This document shows positions 23,960-33,050 of a stretch of DNA of 38,366 bases, piece after piece (positions within the stretch are counted from its first letter, which is position 1; every line of letters starts with the position of its first letter). The stretch comes from Cyanobacteria bacterium RM1_2_2 (GTDB lineage Bacteria > Cyanobacteriota > Cyanobacteriia > Elainellales > Elainellaceae), in NCBI GenBank assembly GCA_012033495.1, contig JAAUQT010000025.1:1-38366 (forward strand), given 5' to 3'. The notes beneath the pieces were generated by a model that worked only from the letters and a program-made list of their open reading frames with translations, was not told the origin of the DNA and did not search any database. Made by a program: the position numbers and the translations under genes.

Positions 23960-24634
23960 ATGCCCTTAACTGTTCTTGTAGCTGACGATGATTTAGGGAC
24001 GCGGCTCTCTGTCAGCGACTACCTGGAAATTCTTGGCTATACCGCACTCACCGCAGAAGACGGGCAAAAAGCTCTGGAATTGGTGGGGCGCTCTCAGCCG
24101 CACTTAATTGTCACCGATATCACCATGCCCCATCTAGACGGGTATGAGTTCATCCGACAGGTGCGACGGCAGCCCGCGTTTCGGTTGCTACCAGTCATTT
24201 TTTTGACTGCTCGCACAAACACAGAAGAACGGATTCGTGGCTATCAGCTAGGCTGTGATGCTTATCTGCCTAAACCGTTTGAACTCGCTGAATTGGGAGC
24301 AGTCGTGCGTAACTTGCTGGAGCGGTCACAGTTGATTGAATCGGAATGGCGGCAGCGGTTGCGCTCAGTGGAAGCGGAACCAGAATCAGAGCTAGCAGAA
24401 CCCTTTGAGAAGAAAACGGTCGGCACTCAAGCCATTACCCTAGAACTGACGTGTCGGGAACAGGATGTGCTATCAGTGCTGGCTGAGGGCGTTTCTAACA
24501 TGCAGATTGGCGATCGGTTGCACCTGAGCCCCCGAACTGTAGAAAAGTATGTCAGCAGTCTGCTCCGCAAAACCGAGACGAACAACCGAGCGGAACTGGT
24601 GCGGTTTGCGATGGAACACCATTTGGTCGAGTAA
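23960..24634 (+). CDS. NarL-type response regulator, Rre1/Ycf29-like
   Basis: Two-component regulator of 224 residues from the ATG at 23960 (MPLTVLVADDDLGTRLSVSD). The receiver has D9-D11, phospho-acceptor D53, T83 and K105 (YLPKPFELAEL). The output domain is LuxR-type helix-turn-helix (LTCREQDVLSVLAEGVSN, then LHLSPRTVEKYVSSLLRKT). The receiver and linker recall Rre1, the cyanobacterial homologue of plastid Ycf29, which works with Hik2 in stress and redox responses; that identity rests on memory. In-frame TTGs at 23942 and 23951 are alternatives, and AGGAAG at 23934 would serve the latter. It is a single gene with no kinase beside it. Confidence 0.82.
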   Translation: MPLTVLVADDDLGTRLSVSDYLEILGYTALTAEDGQKALELVGRSQPHLIVTDITMPHLDGYEFIRQVRRQPAFRLLPVIFLTARTNTEERIRGYQLGCDAYLPKPFELAELGAVVRNLLERSQLIESEWRQRLRSVEAEPESELAEPFEKKTVGTQAITLELTCREQDVLSVLAEGVSNMQIGDRLHLSPRTVEKYVSSLLRKTETNNRAELVRFAMEHHLVE

Positions 24635-24746
24635 AACGGTCGAATAGGTGGGTCGAATCGGGCAGCGGAGCAGCATCGGGGTAAGGTAGAACCTAACCAG
24701 CGAACTCTGAACATCGTGCCGAATTGTGCCTCAAAAGGAGGATTCT

Positions 24747-24791
24747 GTGTCGTCACCTTGCGAAATCGAAACAGATTCTGAAGAATGTTAG
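24747..24791 (+). CDS. Possible 14-residue mini-protein
   Basis: A near-perfect ribosome site (AAAAGGAGG) is followed after five bases by GTG and the frame MSSPCEIETDSEEC. The peptide is acidic with two cysteines. It has no known family. It could be a leader peptide for the downstream small membrane protein, a true micro-protein or chance. Confidence 0.35.
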   Translation: MSSPCEIETDSEEC

Positions 24792-24929
24792 TAGCACAAG
24801 CCACTTCAAGCCATTTTGGGTTCACAATCAGATCACAATAAATCAAACTTGAGATTTTGATCGTTTGTTCTCAGCTTGAGGCTATCTTCAACGACCCATT
24901 CAAAACTGCTCTGAAATCTTCTGAAATCT

Positions 24930-25052
24930 ATGGATGTCAAAACAATTTTGTTAGCGCTCACACCTGTTTTTATCCTGGCGTGTTTGTTCTTTGGAACGCG
25001 CAATGGCTTTTATGATACAGACAACTATCACGGCAACGGCTCTGCTCATTAG
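24930..25052 (+). CDS. Small single-span membrane protein, 40 residues
   Basis: The frame encodes MDVKTILLALTPVFILACLF, then FGTRNGFYDTDNYHGNGSAH. Residues ~5-22 are one hydrophobic helix. The polar tail is rich in Gly, Asn, His and Asp. The overall layout is that of low-molecular-mass subunits of thylakoid complexes (photosystem, cytochrome b6f or NDH-1), but it does not match PsbN, PetN, PsaI, PsaJ or PsbM as I remember them. It is too short for routine gene finders. No strong ribosome site precedes it. Confidence 0.6.
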   Translation: MDVKTILLALTPVFILACLFFGTRNGFYDTDNYHGNGSAH

Positions 25053-25259
25053 GGGTGTGCTTCAAGGTTGCCTTCTTCATGGCGTGGGTGCAGTCACCAC
25101 GGGTTGCGTTCTGGGCTAGCTGATCTCAGTGGGATAATGCCTACGTTGATCGGGCAGCGTTTCTATCAAGTTCTGCAAGCTTTCGTTGCGGCTGCTCTTG
25201 CTCCTGTTTCGTCGATTTGTCGATCCACTTATTCGAGGATTTGCTGAAAATCCATTACC

Positions 25260-26906
25260 GTGGTTGAACTTGAATGCCTCCCCTACGGTGTTGGTCATAC
25301 CGATGAAGGTGTCAGCTTGCTGCTGCAAATGGGACCTTACCGAATCCTGCTGGATTGCGGTCTCGATACCATTGCTCCCTTGCTAGCAGACGATCCCATG
25401 CTACCAGCCGATTTGGTACTGTGCAGTCACGCTCATCCAGACCACGCCAAAGGGTTATTATCACTACATCGCGCTTTTCCGCAGCTTCCGGTTTATGCCA
25501 GTGAAGTCACCGCAGAACTGCTGCCGCTGAATTGGCTAGACGAGCCAAAAGTGCCCCGCTTTTGTCAAGCTTTGCCTTGGCGATCTCCGGTCGAGTTTCG
25601 GGAGGGGCTGAGCGCTGAACTGATTCCAGCCGGTCATTTGCCTGGAGCTGCTGCCCTGCTGCTCACCTACACGACGGCATCCCGCGCCTATCGAGTGCTC
25701 TACACGGGAGACTTTTTGCTGTCTAACTCCCGTTTAGTCGATGGGCTGCCGCTCGAAGAATTGCGGGGGCTAAAACCGGATGTGCTGATCATGGAAGGCA
25801 GCTATGGTACGGCTCGGTTTACCCATCGTCGCCAGCAGGAAAATCAGCTAGCAGAGCGGATCTATCGCGCCATCAGTGAGGGTCAGTCGGTTTTGCTGCC
25901 TACCCCTACGCTTGGTGTTGGACAAGAATTGCTGATGCTGCTGCGAAGCCACCATCACTTCACTGGGCGGGATCTCGACATCTGGGTTGATGGCAGCGTG
26001 GCGCTGGGCTGTGACGTGTATTTGGCGATGCTGTCTCATTTTCCCAGCACGGTTCAAAACTTTGCCCGACATCAGCCTCTCTTTTGGGATGAGCGCATCC
26101 GCCCGCGCGTTCGCCGCCTCTCCGAAGTAGAGCCAGAGCGGGTTGCCGTCACGCTCAATCAAGCTCCCTGCATTGTTTTAACCGATCAAAATGCCAACCT
26201 AAACCAATACTTCCAAGCTGGAGGTACAAACTGGCTCTTGCTTTTGCCCCAACAACCCGGTCGGCTCGGCTCGGTTGAAATGGCAGTGATGCAAACTTTG
26301 GAAGATGATCCGGTGTTGCAAGACTATTTGCAAGGGCGAACTCACCATCGAGAACTATTTGCTGAGCGACCATTGCGATGGGGCAGGCACAACCCAGCTA
26401 ATCCACAATTTGCGCCCCCAGCATGTAGTGTTTATCCACGGAGCCGCCAACTATCTCAGCGATTTAACCAGCCTAGAAGAACTGCAAAATCGCTATCATT
26501 GCATACCCCATCGGCTGGAGCGCGGGTTTCCCTACCAATCGGAGAAACCTTTTTACAGCCTGCCGCCCCCGAAGCCCGCTATGAAGGTGAGTTGATCGAC
26601 GTGGAAACCGCTATGGTGATCAGCCTTCCCGCCGGAATTGTTGCCGATCCACGCTGGCAGGAATTTGCCGACACGGGTTTGGTGGAAGCCCGCTGGCAAG
26701 GCGAAGAACTGGTGCTGCGAGGGCTAACCCAACGAGAATTGCTGAACCCAAGCGTTGATCCTTCAGTGGGGTTAGAGGTGGAATGTTGCCAAAATTGCAT
26801 CCACTGTCGCGGACAACGCTGCTGGAATCAAGCTTCTCCGCTTTATGGGTTTAAGGTAACGCTAGATGGCTACTGTCCTGTGTTTGAGCCAGTTCCAGAG
26901 GGGTGA
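25260..26906 (+). CDS. Beta-CASP-like metallo-beta-lactamase-fold hydrolase with two compensating frameshifts
   Basis: Likely nucleic-acid hydrolase of the MBL superfamily. From the GTG at 25260 the zinc motif SHAHPDH is at residues 56-62, followed by PAGHLPGA and LYTGDF. A beta-CASP-like middle segment includes LLPTPTLGVGQELLMLL. Between 26337 and 26500 the frame reads nonsense, while the next frame gives family-like sequence (ELTIENYLLSDHCDGAGTTQ, RPQHVVFIHGAANYLSDL). One G too many at 26334-26336 and one T too few at 26499-26500 explain this exactly. The C-terminus has a Cys cluster (CCQNCIHCRGQRCW and a later Cys), probably an extra zinc site. The annotated translation is wrong for about 55 residues if the indels are errors. 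Confidence 0.8.
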   Translation: MVELECLPYGVGHTDEGVSLLLQMGPYRILLDCGLDTIAPLLADDPMLPADLVLCSHAHPDHAKGLLSLHRAFPQLPVYASEVTAELLPLNWLDEPKVPRFCQALPWRSPVEFREGLSAELIPAGHLPGAAALLLTYTTASRAYRVLYTGDFLLSNSRLVDGLPLEELRGLKPDVLIMEGSYGTARFTHRRQQENQLAERIYRAISEGQSVLLPTPTLGVGQELLMLLRSHHHFTGRDLDIWVDGSVALGCDVYLAMLSHFPSTVQNFARHQPLFWDERIRPRVRRLSEVEPERVAVTLNQAPCIVLTDQNANLNQYFQAGGTNWLLLLPQQPGRLGSVEMAVMQTLEDDPVLQDYLQGRTHHRELFAERPLRWGRHNPANPQFAPPACSVYPRSRQLSQRFNQPRRTAKSLSLHTPSAGARVSLPIGETFLQPAAPEARYEGELIDVETAMVISLPAGIVADPRWQEFADTGLVEARWQGEELVLRGLTQRELLNPSVDPSVGLEVECCQNCIHCRGQRCWNQASPLYGFKVTLDGYCPVFEPVPEG

Positions 26907-27102
26907 AGTCCGGCAAAAACAGCGGATGAGGCGGGCACTTTTTAATTTCTCCTTCGTCCTGACTGAATAAGTCGCGGCCCTACTCTTCACCGTCTCAAAC
27001 GGATTACTGAGATCTTTGGCAAGCAAATCAGTAATTTTGGTAAAGTCATTAGATGTAAACAGCGCCGCTGGGTGTCGAGGTATCTTCAAGAGCACATAAA
27101 CT

Positions 27103-27651
27103 ATGTCACGTCAGAAATTTGCACTTCGTCTTCTCTCTGTTTTTGCTGTTTCAAGCTGTTTGGCGACTGGATTTGCGACTGGATTTGCAGCCATTGCCCA
27201 AGCACAAGGATTACCCGGTTTCACCATCTTTAGCGGGGTGGATCGAGAAAATCAGCTAAGTTGGCGCATGGACTTTGATGGTCGTCCAGGCGGGCGTGAT
27301 CGCTATCGGCTAAGAATTCCCTCTAAGAAAATGGAATTTGCCGTCGAGCAGTTTTCCATTACTTACCCTGACACCTATCGCGGTGAGTTTGACCCTGACT
27401 CCGTGGAAGTCAAAGTAGACGGCGACGAAGTGGTGATCGATGAAGTGACTTGGGATCCAGAAAATCGGGTGATCGAAATTTACCCTCAGCAGCCTGTTCC
27501 GGCTGACACCCGCGTTGAGCTTGTGCTCTCTCGTGTTCAAAACCCAAACCGAATCGGAACTCACTATTTCAATGCGTTGGTGCGCTCGCCCGGAGATTTG
27601 CCGATGATGCGCTATGTAGGAACCTGGATTTTATCGATCGGAACTCGTTAA
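27103..27651 (+). CDS. DUF2808 domain protein, secreted
   Basis: A 182-residue exported protein. Residues 1-35 are a signal peptide (basic start, hydrophobic core LLSVFAVSSCLATGFA, cleavage near AQAQG). The mature part matches the DUF2808 family common in cyanobacteria: YRLRIPSKKMEFAVEQFSIT, EFDPDSVEVKV, RVELVLSRVQNP and GTHYFNALVRSPG. Its function is unknown. In many cyanobacteria a DUF2808 gene stands next to rpmH-rnpA, as here. The ATG at 27103 gives a normal signal peptide. Confidence 0.88.
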   Translation: MSRQKFALRLLSVFAVSSCLATGFATGFAAIAQAQGLPGFTIFSGVDRENQLSWRMDFDGRPGGRDRYRLRIPSKKMEFAVEQFSITYPDTYRGEFDPDSVEVKVDGDEVVIDEVTWDPENRVIEIYPQQPVPADTRVELVLSRVQNPNRIGTHYFNALVRSPGDLPMMRYVGTWILSIGTR

Positions 27652-27815
27652 ATCTGTTGTGCCGGTGAGTGAATTTCAACTAGCGACTTTAGCAAAAATT
27701 TCCGCAGTAGGTCTCGACTGAATGGGCATGATCTGATGGCGTTTGCCCTTCAGCATCTTGGGATCAAGGTGCTATGATGATAGACTGTGGCTTTTTGAGA
27801 TGTGGAGAAGTAATT

Positions 27816-27959
27816 ATGACGAAGCGGACTTTGGAGGGAACGAGCCGTAAGCGGAGAAGAACATCTGGCTTTCGGGCCCGGATGCGGACTGCTACCGGAC
27901 GGCGTGTGATTCGAGCACGGCGCAGCAAAGGGCGGGCCCGCCTATCAGTTTCCGGCTAA
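27816..27959 (+). CDS. rpmH: Large ribosomal subunit protein bL34
   Basis: Component of the 50S subunit. The 47 residues [20 protein letters not shown], then [20 protein letters not shown] match bL34 fully, with a short C-terminal extension (ARLSVSG). GGAG precedes the ATG at 27816; an upstream in-frame ATG at 27774 would add a non-conserved tail and is rejected. A TATGAT at 27774-27779 could be the -10 of its promoter. It is followed by rnpA, the conserved bacterial order. Confidence 0.97.
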   Translation: MTKRTLEGTSRKRRRTSGFRARMRTATGRRVIRARRSKGRARLSVSG

Positions 27960-28088
27960 GCTAGCCCGATGCTTTCTCGCGTTGTTAGGAGGCTCAAGGG
28001 CATTTGTTGAGATGAAATTCACAGCAAGTGGCTGACCCTAGCGACAATTAACGATTGGCAGCAGATGTAGCGTAGGTGAGTCAGACAA

Positions 28089-28517
28089 GTGGCTCTGCCC
28101 AAAGTTCATCGACTAAGACATCGCCAAGATTTTAGTGCAGTCTACAAGGCTGGCTTGCGGCGATCTACCCAAAATTTGACACTGCGGGCGCTGCAACGCT
28201 CCCAGCCTGCGGAATTCAATTTGTCTGCTGTAGGCACAGACCTAAGCACGGATCTGAAGGTAGAGCCTCCTGTAGAAAAAGTTGTACCGACCCGCATTGG
28301 CATCTCAATTAGTCAGAAAGTTAGCAAAAGAGCCGTGGTTCGCAATCGCATTAAGCGACAATTGAAAGCCATTTTGCAGCAGTTTTTGCCTTATATTGCA
28401 CCCGGATGGCAGCTTGTGATTGTGGTAAAGCCAACTGCGACTGAGTGCGGTTACGAACAATTTCTGCAAGAATTAAAGCAGTTATTGATCAGCGCCGAGG
28501 TTATCAATGGGCATTAA
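28089..28517 (+). CDS. rnpA: Ribonuclease P protein component
   Basis: Protein subunit that helps the RNase P ribozyme process the 5' ends of tRNAs. The 142 residues begin with the family pattern MALPKVHRLRHRQDFSAVYK and contain the RNR signature in KRAVVRNRIKRQLK. A stretch of ~25 residues between them (about 45-68) is longer than in many bacteria but is seen in cyanobacteria. The start is GTG at 28089, after TAGGTGAG. The last 11 bases overlap the next gene, suggesting translational coupling. Confidence 0.95.
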   Translation: MALPKVHRLRHRQDFSAVYKAGLRRSTQNLTLRALQRSQPAEFNLSAVGTDLSTDLKVEPPVEKVVPTRIGISISQKVSKRAVVRNRIKRQLKAILQQFLPYIAPGWQLVIVVKPTATECGYEQFLQELKQLLISAEVINGH

Positions 28518-28899
28518 AGAAGAGGTTTATTACGAAGGCGGCCCCCACATTGGGGACTTAATTATCAATACTTTGTTAGGATTTACGGTAATTTGCTTGC
28601 CTTTGACCTTTGGCGCGTTGGCGCGGGCACTCTGGCTGCGTTACCGGATTACCGATCGTCGAATTTCTGTGGTGGGTGGCTGGATGGGACGCGATCAAAC
28701 AGATATCATCTACTCAGACATCAGCAAAATTGTGACTGTACCAAGGGGTTTCGGCGCTTGGGGCGATATGGTGATCACACTCAAGGATGGTAGCCGTTTA
28801 GAATTGAGAGCGATGCCCAGATTCCGCGAGGTCTATGATTTCATGAACCAGAAGTTGTCGGCTAGGGCACAGCAAGCTAGCGGTGCGCTTGGACAGTAG
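28507..28899 (+). CDS. PH domain-containing membrane protein
   Basis: A 130-residue protein with a hydrophobic region (residues ~16-44) followed by a bacterial PH-like domain (YRITDRRISVVGGWMGRDQT, ISKIVTVPRGFGAWGDMVIT, then LKDGSRLELRAMPRF). Function is unknown. It is found between rnpA and yidC in many cyanobacteria and overlaps rnpA by 11 bases, so it is in the same operon and may assist membrane protein insertion or quality control (inference). Confidence 0.85.
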   Translation: MGIKEEVYYEGGPHIGDLIINTLLGFTVICLPLTFGALARALWLRYRITDRRISVVGGWMGRDQTDIIYSDISKIVTVPRGFGAWGDMVITLKDGSRLELRAMPRFREVYDFMNQKLSARAQQASGALGQ

Positions 28900-29010
28900 A
28901 TTGAATCGAGTAGATTGAATCGAGTAGATCAACTGTGAGTCGGATCGTTAAGACTGTTGGACTGCCAATTGGACTGGGAAAAACTCAGAGTACGTAGGTA
29001 AACACAGCGC

Positions 29011-30321
29011 ATGGATTTTGGCGTCGGATTTCTCTCTAACAATGTAATGCTGCCGATCCTAGATTTCTTCTATGGGATCGTGCCAAGCTATGGTCTTGCC
29101 ATCGTAGCTCTGACTTTGGTTATTCGATTTGCGCTTTATCCGCTCAGTGCGGGTTCGATTCGGAGTATGCGCCGAATGAAGGTGGCTCAGCCTGCGATGC
29201 AAAAGCGAGTCAAAGAAATTCAAGAGCGCTACAAGGATGAACCTGCCAAGCAGCAGGAAGAAATGAGTAAGGTTTACAAGGAGTTCGGCAACCCGCTGGC
29301 CGGATGCTTCCCGGTAATTCTGCAAATGCCGATTCTGTTTGCGCTCTTTGCGACGCTGCGGGGATCACCGTTTTCAGATGTGAACTACAACGTCAACGTG
29401 CAGATTTTGCCGCGCGAGCAGATTGAGCAAATCCAGCCACAGGCTTTCTTGAGCAATCCTCAAAATATTTACGTTGCTGATGGTGTTCATGCTCCAGTTG
29501 CGGCTGTGTTGCCAGGCGGAAACCAGTTGGCAGTGGGGGAAAAAACTAATCTGGCGTTCCAAACTACCGCCGGTAGACCTTTGACAGAACTTTTGGAAGA
29601 GCATCCTGAAACCCAGATTCAGCCTCAGTGGAAAGTGACGAAGGGCGAAAACCTGGTGCGCTTTGATGAGAACGGCAACCTGGAAGCCCTTAGCCCTGGA
29701 GAAGTTACCCTGCAAGGCACGGTTCCTGGATTAGCTGCCAACAAAGGCTTTTTGTTTATCAAAGCTCTGGGTCGAGTGGGTGCCTTCGGCGATGAGGGCG
29801 AAATTAACTGGGATATTTTGGGCATGGTGCTATTTTTTGGCGTCAGCTTGTACATCAACCAGTTGCTCTCTGGGCAGGGGCCCAAAGCCAACGACAATCC
29901 TCAGCAAGCGGCGGTCAATCGCTTTACGCCAATCATCTTTTCTGGCATGTTTTTGTTTTTCCCCCTGCCTGCCGGAGTATTGATGTATATGTTGATTGCC
30001 AACCTCTTTCAAACGGCTCAGTCCTACATTCTCTCGAAAGAGCCGCTGCCGGAAAACTTGCAGAAAATTGTGGATGAGGAAGCGAAGAAAGTAGAAACAC
30101 GGGAAGCGCTGCCGTTTGAACCCGCGAAGGCGAAGAAAGAGGAGACCCCGAAGGAAGCAAAACCAGACGCTAAAACCGCAGCAAAGCAACCTGCTAAGCC
30201 AGCCGCTAAATCGGTTTCTAAGGCTGCTAATGCGAAGACGGCTAAGCCAACAACAACCGCAAAAGATCCAGGGCGTACGAATAACGCTGCTAACAACGCT
30301 AACAACAAGAAAAAAGGCTAG
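29011..30321 (+). CDS. yidC: Membrane protein insertase YidC/Oxa1/Alb3
   Basis: Inserts membrane proteins into the plasma and thylakoid membranes. In 436 residues it has the first span near residues 18-45, the cytoplasmic helical hairpin with [20 protein letters not shown], then [21 protein letters not shown]. Next comes a ~130-residue non-cytoplasmic insertion (about 120-250) with a bacterial Ig-like look ([22 protein letters not shown]), followed by the last spans ([20 protein letters not shown]). The last ~80 residues are rich in Lys, Ala and Pro, a positively charged tail that can contact ribosomes. The next gene starts directly after its stop codon. Confidence 0.95.
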   Translation: MDFGVGFLSNNVMLPILDFFYGIVPSYGLAIVALTLVIRFALYPLSAGSIRSMRRMKVAQPAMQKRVKEIQERYKDEPAKQQEEMSKVYKEFGNPLAGCFPVILQMPILFALFATLRGSPFSDVNYNVNVQILPREQIEQIQPQAFLSNPQNIYVADGVHAPVAAVLPGGNQLAVGEKTNLAFQTTAGRPLTELLEEHPETQIQPQWKVTKGENLVRFDENGNLEALSPGEVTLQGTVPGLAANKGFLFIKALGRVGAFGDEGEINWDILGMVLFFGVSLYINQLLSGQGPKANDNPQQAAVNRFTPIIFSGMFLFFPLPAGVLMYMLIANLFQTAQSYILSKEPLPENLQKIVDEEAKKVETREALPFEPAKAKKEETPKEAKPDAKTAAKQPAKPAAKSVSKAANAKTAKPTTTAKDPGRTNNAANNANNKKKG

Positions 30322-30849
30322 ATGTTTGTGATGGATCTACAAAAAATTGAGGATGGCAAGCAGTGGTTGGAAGAGGTGTTGCGTTTATCAGGGTTGCCTT
30401 GTGCAGTGGATGCAGATGCAGTCAAAACAGAGTTGGAGCAAAGTTGTTGGCTGGTGATTGATCATGCCAGTTTGTCTCCAGAGCAGACTCAGTCCTTGAT
30501 TGGTGAGGGTGGGGTTGTGCTAGATGCCATCCAATATCTAGCCAACACAATCCTCAACATTGGTCAAGCCGATGATCTGCAAACGGCTTACACCATTGAA
30601 TTGGGGGGCTACCGCGTACAACGTCAAATGGAGTTGCAGCAAATGGCAGAAGCCGCAGCTCAGCAGGTGCGCGAGACAGGAGAAGAATATGAAATGGTAG
30701 CCCTCTCGTCAGCCGAACGACGGCAGGTACACACTTACCTGAAAGCCTTTGAAGATGTGGAAACCTACAGTCGGGGTAAGGAGCCAGATCGCCGCTTGGT
30801 GGTGCGTTTGGCTCCGGAAGATGCAGATGGCATAGTAGAAGTAGATTGA
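30322..30849 (+). CDS. Jag/KhpB-like RNA-binding protein (KH-II and R3H)
   Basis: A 175-residue RNA-binding protein. Residues ~55-90 hold a KH-II loop (SLIGEGGVVLDAIQYLANTI) and the C-terminal part is an R3H domain (ALSSAERRQVHTYLKAFEDVETYSRGKEPDR, read as two segments). Homologues lie beside yidC in many bacteria and influence small RNAs and cell envelope control. The start immediately follows the yidC stop; a second in-frame ATG at 30331 is an alternative. It has no N-terminal Jag domain, which is normal for cyanobacteria. Confidence 0.88.
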   Translation: MFVMDLQKIEDGKQWLEEVLRLSGLPCAVDADAVKTELEQSCWLVIDHASLSPEQTQSLIGEGGVVLDAIQYLANTILNIGQADDLQTAYTIELGGYRVQRQMELQQMAEAAAQQVRETGEEYEMVALSSAERRQVHTYLKAFEDVETYSRGKEPDRRLVVRLAPEDADGIVEVD

Positions 30850-30884
30850 ATTGAGTTGATTAGAAAAGGAGTGCTCGCAGCAAT

Positions 30885-31379
30885 ATGGAAGCGATTTACA
30901 TTCCACAACTGGTTCGAGCACCGGAGCAGACAGAACGATTTCCCATTGCTGATTATTTGCCCAATCTAGAAACCCTCACGCCTGTCCAAGGGGAAGTGGT
31001 GGTGAGCCACCGAGGAAATTATCTAGAAGTGAAGGGGCGGGCAGAAGCAATTGTGACTTTGACTTGCGATCGATGCCTTCAACAGTATAATCATCGCGTT
31101 AATGTCAAAACGGCTGAGTTGATCTGGCTGCAAAAGGTGGAAGACGATCCTGATGCAGATTTGCTAGAGCGGGAAGTGGCCTTCGAGGATTTGGTTGAAA
31201 CGCTTGATCCAGAAGGTTATTTCCAGCCCGCAGCCTGGTTGTATGAACAGTTTTGTTTAGCAATTCCGCCCCGACAGCTTTGTGATGCTCGATGTCCGGG
31301 AATTCAGATTGAATCAAATCAGCCGACAGCCGTTGATCGTCGCTGGGCTTCTCTAGAGTCGCTCAAAAAGAATCTGTAG
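30885..31379 (+). CDS. DUF177 (YceD) family protein
   Basis: A 164-residue protein of the YceD/DUF177 family, which is linked to 23S rRNA metabolism in plants and bacteria. The core (VVSHRGNYLEVKGRAEAIVT, then LTCDRCLQQYNHRV) and a C-terminal CDARCPG give two Cys pairs that may bind metal. AAAGGAG stands well upstream of the ATG. It is the last gene of the rpmH-rnpA-yidC-jag run; the insertion-sequence pile-up begins about 150 bases later. Confidence 0.85.
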   Translation: MEAIYIPQLVRAPEQTERFPIADYLPNLETLTPVQGEVVVSHRGNYLEVKGRAEAIVTLTCDRCLQQYNHRVNVKTAELIWLQKVEDDPDADLLEREVAFEDLVETLDPEGYFQPAAWLYEQFCLAIPPRQLCDARCPGIQIESNQPTAVDRRWASLESLKKNL

Positions 31380-31443
31380 TTTGGCTTAGCATAAGCTGAA
31401 AAGAGTTCAATCCGTTAGGCGATATTGAATGAACAAAATCTCT

Positions 31444-31508
31444 GTACGGGCAGGTTTTGCAGATGAATGATCTCTGAAACGATTCAACTTCTGCTAAACC
31501 TGCCCCCA
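31444..31508. repeat. Dispersed palindromic repeat, copy E
   Basis: Left end GTACGGGCAGGTTTTGCA, right end CTGCTAAACCTGCCCCCA. It is one of the best-preserved copies. The first insertion sequence begins 23 bases to its right. Confidence 0.7.
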
Positions 31509-31530
31509 CAATAGCGGCAACTTTTTTCTC

Positions 31531-33050
31531 ACTTTAGTTTGGACTAAAGGTAAAGAGAAAGGCAGTCAATGAGAGACACCGACTGCCGTAAGGTCAATGA
31601 AGTAACAAGCAACATTGACCCTATGATTTTCAACGAACTTCAACAATTTCGCCAAACATTGTATGACAGTCTGGGCAACGCCAGGGATGCCCTGTTTGAC
31701 CTGATGGATGCAGTGTTAACAAGTGCGTGCATCGTGTCGTTTGTGAGTCTGTCACAAAGTCCTGTCTTTCGTCGCCAGTGGTCGAGTACCTATGCAGCGC
31801 TGCGAGACACTCACCTGCCCCGATCAAAGATACTGAAGCAATTGGTGAGGCAGATCCCAACCCAACAGCAACCGTTGCTAGCCGGAGATGCAAGTCGGTG
31901 GAATCGCCCTGCTGCCCAGCACTTGAAAGACCGTAGCTTATCAGGCAGGGCAGGTGATGCCACTACAGTCGGGCAAAGCTACAGTACCTTAGCCTGGATT
32001 GCCGAAGCGCAAGGCAGTTGGGCATTACCCTTGCGCCATGAGCGCATCACCAGTTTTGAGACACCCGTCAGTAAAGCCGCATTCCAACTTAAGCAAGTGA
32101 CTCGGCAATTAGCGGTGCGTCCGTTGGCGATCGATGACCGAGGCTATGGCAATGCCAGTTTTGTCAACCAGACGGACGGGATTGCGGCAGACTTGCTGCT
32201 GCGGCTTGCCTCTCATCGTTGTGTGTATGGAGTACCCCCTGCGTATCGGGGACGAGGTGCCCCTGCCAAGCATGGACATAAGATGAAACTCAATGACCCT
32301 GAAACTTGGAGGGTGCCGATTGAAACGGTAGAAGTGGATGACCCCAAATGGGGTCGAGTGCGGGTGAGTCGTTGGAGTGCATACCACTTTCGCAAATCCC
32401 CCAAACGAGCAATGGAAGTGCTGCGGGTGGAGGTGGTGGAGACGCGCAACGGCAAGCGTCGCTTGACTCCGTTGTGGTTAGCATGGCTGGGAGAGCAGAT
32501 GCCTCCTTTAGAGACCCTGTGGTTGCAATACCTCCGTCGTTTTGCCCTGGAACACTGGTATCGCTTTGCCAAACAGCGGTTATATTGGACACATCCCCAG
32601 TTTAGTTCTGTATCGGCAACCGAACAGTGGAGCAGTCTGATGCCGTTGCTCAGTTGGCAGTTGTGGTTAGCCCGCAAGGAGTGTATCGACCACCCCTTAC
32701 CCTGGCAGGCACCTCAAGATTCGCTCACTCCCGGTCGAGTCGCACAAGCCTTTGCAAGCATTTTGGCAGCGATTGGTACCCCTGCCCCTGCACCCAAACC
32801 CCGTGGTAAATCGCCAGGACGAGTCAAGGGGCACAAGCCGACTCCACGTCCCCGCTATCCGACGGTAAAGAAACGAGCCTCTAACCCCAAGAAATCCGAG
32901 CAATCCCTGAGCAGTTCGGTCGCAACAGCAGCGTAACTTTGAGCAGGATTGCATTCAATTCCTTAAGTTCAACTGTCCTGAATGGTTGAGCGAATTCTTC
33001 ATGACATCCTGCTGAGCAATGTTGTAATGCCAGTTAGTCCAAACTATAGT
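31531..33050 (+). mobile_element. Insertion sequence 1, apparently complete (~1.5 kb)
   Basis: Terminal inverted repeats of 17 bp match at 16 positions: ACTTTAGTTTGGACTAA at 31531-31547 and the inverse of ACTATAGTTTGGACTAA at 33034-33050. It encloses one intact transposase. No target duplication is evident. Its right end falls directly on IS256-family coding sequence, so it appears to have inserted into or beside that older element. Confidence 0.8.
31569..32936 (+). CDS. DDE transposase of insertion sequence 1
   Basis: A 455-residue transposase of a type frequent in cyanobacteria (IS4/IS701-like superfamily; exact family not certain). Candidate acidic residues lie in LLAGDASRWNRP, AIDDRGYGNAS and RFALEHWYRFAKQR. 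The C-terminus is basic and Pro-rich. The ATG at 31569 has AAAGG in front of it; an ATG at 31623 (MIFNELQQFRQTL) is the alternative. The frame is intact, so the element may still be active. Confidence 0.8.
   Translation: MRDTDCRKVNEVTSNIDPMIFNELQQFRQTLYDSLGNARDALFDLMDAVLTSACIVSFVSLSQSPVFRRQWSSTYAALRDTHLPRSKILKQLVRQIPTQQQPLLAGDASRWNRPAAQHLKDRSLSGRAGDATTVGQSYSTLAWIAEAQGSWALPLRHERITSFETPVSKAAFQLKQVTRQLAVRPLAIDDRGYGNASFVNQTDGIAADLLLRLASHRCVYGVPPAYRGRGAPAKHGHKMKLNDPETWRVPIETVEVDDPKWGRVRVSRWSAYHFRKSPKRAMEVLRVEVVETRNGKRRLTPLWLAWLGEQMPPLETLWLQYLRRFALEHWYRFAKQRLYWTHPQFSSVSATEQWSSLMPLLSWQLWLARKECIDHPLPWQAPQDSLTPGRVAQAFASILAAIGTPAPAPKPRGKSPGRVKGHKPTPRPRYPTVKKRASNPKKSEQSLSSSVATAA

Noticed and set aside
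27774-27815. Upstream ATG extension of rpmH
   Set aside because: The extra 14 residues do not match bL34, while the ATG at 27816 has a ribosome site and the family N-terminus.
30024-30308. Open frame on the minus strand within yidC
   Set aside because: It is the shadow of the Lys/Ala-rich YidC tail and has no family match or ribosome site.
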